In this document: positions 61,665-64,000 of the stretch, one piece after another
Layout: the number at the start of each line of letters is the position of its first letter
How positions within the stretch are numbered: the stretch's first letter is position 1
Assembly (NCBI RefSeq): GCF_964340395.1
Contig: NC_135560.1
Span: 310,001-374,000, forward strand
DNA: 64,000 nucleotides
Direction: 5' to 3'
DNA from: Glandiceps talaboti
Lineage: Eukaryota; Hemichordata; Enteropneusta; Spengelidae
Program-made: the position numbers and the translations under genes
The notes under the pieces: model-generated
The model's input: the letters and a program-made list of their open reading frames with translations, nothing else
The model's database searches: none
Told to the model about the DNA's origin: nothing

Positions 61665-63355
61665 AATGACTGACCAAAAATAGTAGTATATTTCTACTTG
61701 TCTGTCACTGACCAATGCCCTATAGGACTAGTAGTATTTCTACTGGTCTGACACTGACCAATGTCCTATAGGACTAGTAGTATTTCTACTGGTCTGAGAC
61801 CGACCAATGCCCTGTAGGACTAGTGGTATTTCTACTGGTCTGAGACTGACCAATGCCCTATAGAACTAGTAGTTTTGTCTACTGGTCTAAGACTGATTAA
61901 TGCCCTATAGGACTAGTAGTATTTCTACTGGTCTGAGACTGACTAATGCCCTATAGGACTAGTATTATTTCTACTGGTCTAAGACTGACTAATGCCCTAT
62001 AGGACTAGTAGTATTTCTACTGGTCTGAGACTGACTAAAGCCCTATAGGACTAGCAGTATTTCTACTGGTCTGACAGTGACCAATGCCTTATAGTACAAG
62101 CAATATTTCTACTGGTCTGAGACTGACTAATGCCCTATAGGACTAGCAATATTTCTACTGGTCTGAGACTGACCAATGCCCTGTAGGACTAGTAGTATTT
62201 CTACTGGTCTGACACTGACCAATGCACTATAGGACTAGCAGTATTTCTACTGGTCTGAGACTGACTAAAGCCCTATAGGACTAGCAGTATTTCTACTGGT
62301 CTGACAGTGACCAATGCCGTATAGGACTAGCAATATTTCTACTGGTCTGAGACTGACTAACGCCCTATAGGACTAGCAGTATTTCTACTGGTCTGACAGT
62401 GACCAATGCCTTATAGGACTAGCAGTATTGCTACTGGTCTGAGACTGACCAATGCCCTGTAGGACTAGTAGTATTTCTACTGGTCTGACACTGACCAATG
62501 CCCTATAGGACTAGTAGTATTTCTACTCGTCTGAGACTGACCAATGCCCTGTAGGACTAGTGGTATTTCTACTGGTCTGACACTGACCAATGCCCTGTAG
62601 GACTAGTGGTATTTCTACTGAGCTGACACTGACCAATGCCCTATAGGACTAGTAGTATTTCTACTGGTCTGAGACTGACGAATGCCCTATACGACTAGTG
62701 GTATTTCTACTGGTCTGAGACTGTCCAATGCCCTATAGGACTAGCAATATTTCTACTGGTCTGAGACTGACTAATGCCCTATAGGACTAGTAATATTTAT
62801 ACTGGTCTAACAGTGACTAATGCCCTATAGGACTAGCAATATTTCTACTGGTCTGAGACTGACTAATGCCCTATAGGACTAGCAGTATTTCTACTGGTCT
62901 AACAGTGACTAATGCCCTATAGGACTAGTGGTATTTCTACTGGTCTGAGACTGACCAATGCCCTATGGGACTAGTAGTATTTCTACTGGTCTAACACTGA
63001 CTAATGCCCTATAGGACTAGTGGTATTTCTACTGGTCTGAGACTGACTAATGCCCTATAGGACTAGCAGTATTTCTACTGGTCTGAGACTGTCCAGTGCC
63101 CTATAGGACTAGTAATATTTCTACTGGTCTGACACTGACAAATGCCCTATAGGACTAGCAGTATTTCTACTGGTCTGAGACTGACTAATGCCCTATAGGA
63201 CTAGCAGTATATCTACTGGTCTGAAACTGTCCAATGCCCTATAGGACTAGTAATATTTCTACTGGTCTGAGACTGACAAATGCCCTATAGGACTAGCAAT
63301 ATTTCTACTGGTCTGAGACTGACTAATGCCCTATAGGACTAGCAGTATTTCTATT
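61665..63355. repeat. Minisatellite, 46-bp unit, about 36 copies (intron 4)
   Basis: Units read GCCCTATAGGACTAGTAGTA, TTTCTACTGGTCTGAGACTG, ACTAAT, with common alternatives CAGTATTT, CAATATTT, GACACTG and GACAGTG and a constant length. The array fills nearly all of intron 4 and stops about 45 bp before exon 5. Confidence 0.95.
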
Positions 63356-63398
63356 TTGTTTTGATGACAGCTATTCCATTTTGTGATTACACTTACAG

Positions 63399-63542
63399 GC
63401 TAACCATAGGTAAAGTCACAGCTACATTCCAAACCACACCGTCAGATAACTTTTACTTTGGAATAGATGGAAAAGGCAAGTTGGCAGAAATTGGATGGCT
63501 GTTGTACCCATCATTTGAATTCTTAGGATGGCAGGCACAATG
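63399..63542 (+). CDS. PA-domain glycoprotein gene, exon 5
   Basis: The acceptor is ACACTTACAG and the donor CAATG|GTAAGTTGCC. The first base completes the Gln codon begun in exon 4 (CA+G) and two bases (TG) carry over. It reads LTIGKVTATFQTTPSDNFYF and then a Gly- and aromatic-rich stretch, IGWLLYPSFEFLGWQAQW. The gene continues beyond the window, so its C-terminus, any membrane anchor and any catalytic domain are unseen. At 449 codons so far it is larger than a PA domain alone. Confidence 0.85.
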
Positions 63543-64000
63543 GTAAGTTGCCATGACAATAAATGACTTTGTAACTTGACAGATTATACGAGTTCTACCC
63601 CATTACTGATAAATGATTAACATCATTCTCCAATTCTACCTAATTCACAATCCACAGTCTTAGACTACTCTGTACATGCTACGTATTTGATCTGTTCTGC
63701 ACTTAATGAATCATTTGCTTTCACTATGCACAAAATACTTAGAGCAGAGTTAACAGATCCAAATTCGCATGTGCCATGTACACATGTTTGTTAATTCTGG
63801 TATGCACTGATCATTTGCTTTGCATATTTCAAACACTGATATAGCCATTTAAAACCTGAGAGAACTCTGCTTGAAACTGTTTTAAACTACTATTATTAGC
63901 ATAAGGACTGTTTTTACACATATTAATCACTTTCAATAGTTACAAGAATTTAAGTATTTTATGGCATTCATTAAATTCTATTATCACATAGGTTGCTGTT
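63543..64000. other. Start of intron 5
   Basis: Begins GTAAGTTGCC. No repeat or exon was recognised before the window ends. Confidence 0.55.

Overview
The window is eukaryotic nuclear DNA, most likely from a marine invertebrate animal with a large, repeat-rich genome. The support is GT-AG introns of up to 25 kb, many non-LTR retrotransposon (LINE) fragments of jockey/CR1/L2 type, abundant MITEs, and long satellite and minisatellite arrays. I cannot name the species from sequence alone. No operons, CRISPR arrays, rRNA genes or convincing tRNA genes were seen.

Layout. 1-6.57 kb is a satellite of about 420-bp units with a 2095-bp five-unit higher-order period. Every unit carries, on the minus strand, an 80-bp block bounded by good splice sites; the outermost unit carries an in-frame 81-bp version. 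6.57-13.28 kb is a TGAC-rich minisatellite, interrupted at 10.6-12.03 kb by a 5'-truncated LINE. At 15.47-15.79 kb two more minus-strand exon-like blocks share sequence with each other, and one resembles the satellite exon at its acceptor end, so a minus-strand gene with repeated exons may run through this side. 18.0-23.7 kb holds two copies of a segmental duplication plus MITEs. Two more MITE-like foldbacks lie just upstream of the one clear gene.

The clear gene is on the plus strand. Five exons (24524-25233, 50507-50655, 60508-60698, 61439-61593, 63399-63542) join with matching codon phases into 449 codons, and the gene continues beyond the window. It encodes a probably secreted or luminal glycoprotein with a signal-peptide-like start, four N-glycosylation sequons in exon 1 and a protease-associated (PA) domain in exons 3-5. 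I did not recognise the family beyond the PA domain.

The introns of this gene hold most of the rest. They contain a composite of two LINEs fused in one reading frame (30.3-32.7 kb), paired repeats rich in RFX X-box palindromes (33.0-33.6 and 35.7-36.3 kb), a piggyBac-like MITE (33.6-34.4 kb) and a 142-bp palindromic MITE (35.46 kb). They also contain an element present as an inverted pair (39.9-40.8 and 54.2-55.0 kb) whose terminal hairpin shows compensatory changes, three more LINE 3' ends, and four minisatellite arrays with 43-51-bp periods. A 1.8-kb element with about 140-bp inverted arms (55.49-57.28 kb) carries an exon-like reading frame.

The genes do not form a pathway. The window is one long-intron gene overrun by repeats, next to a satellite apparently derived from an exon-containing segment.
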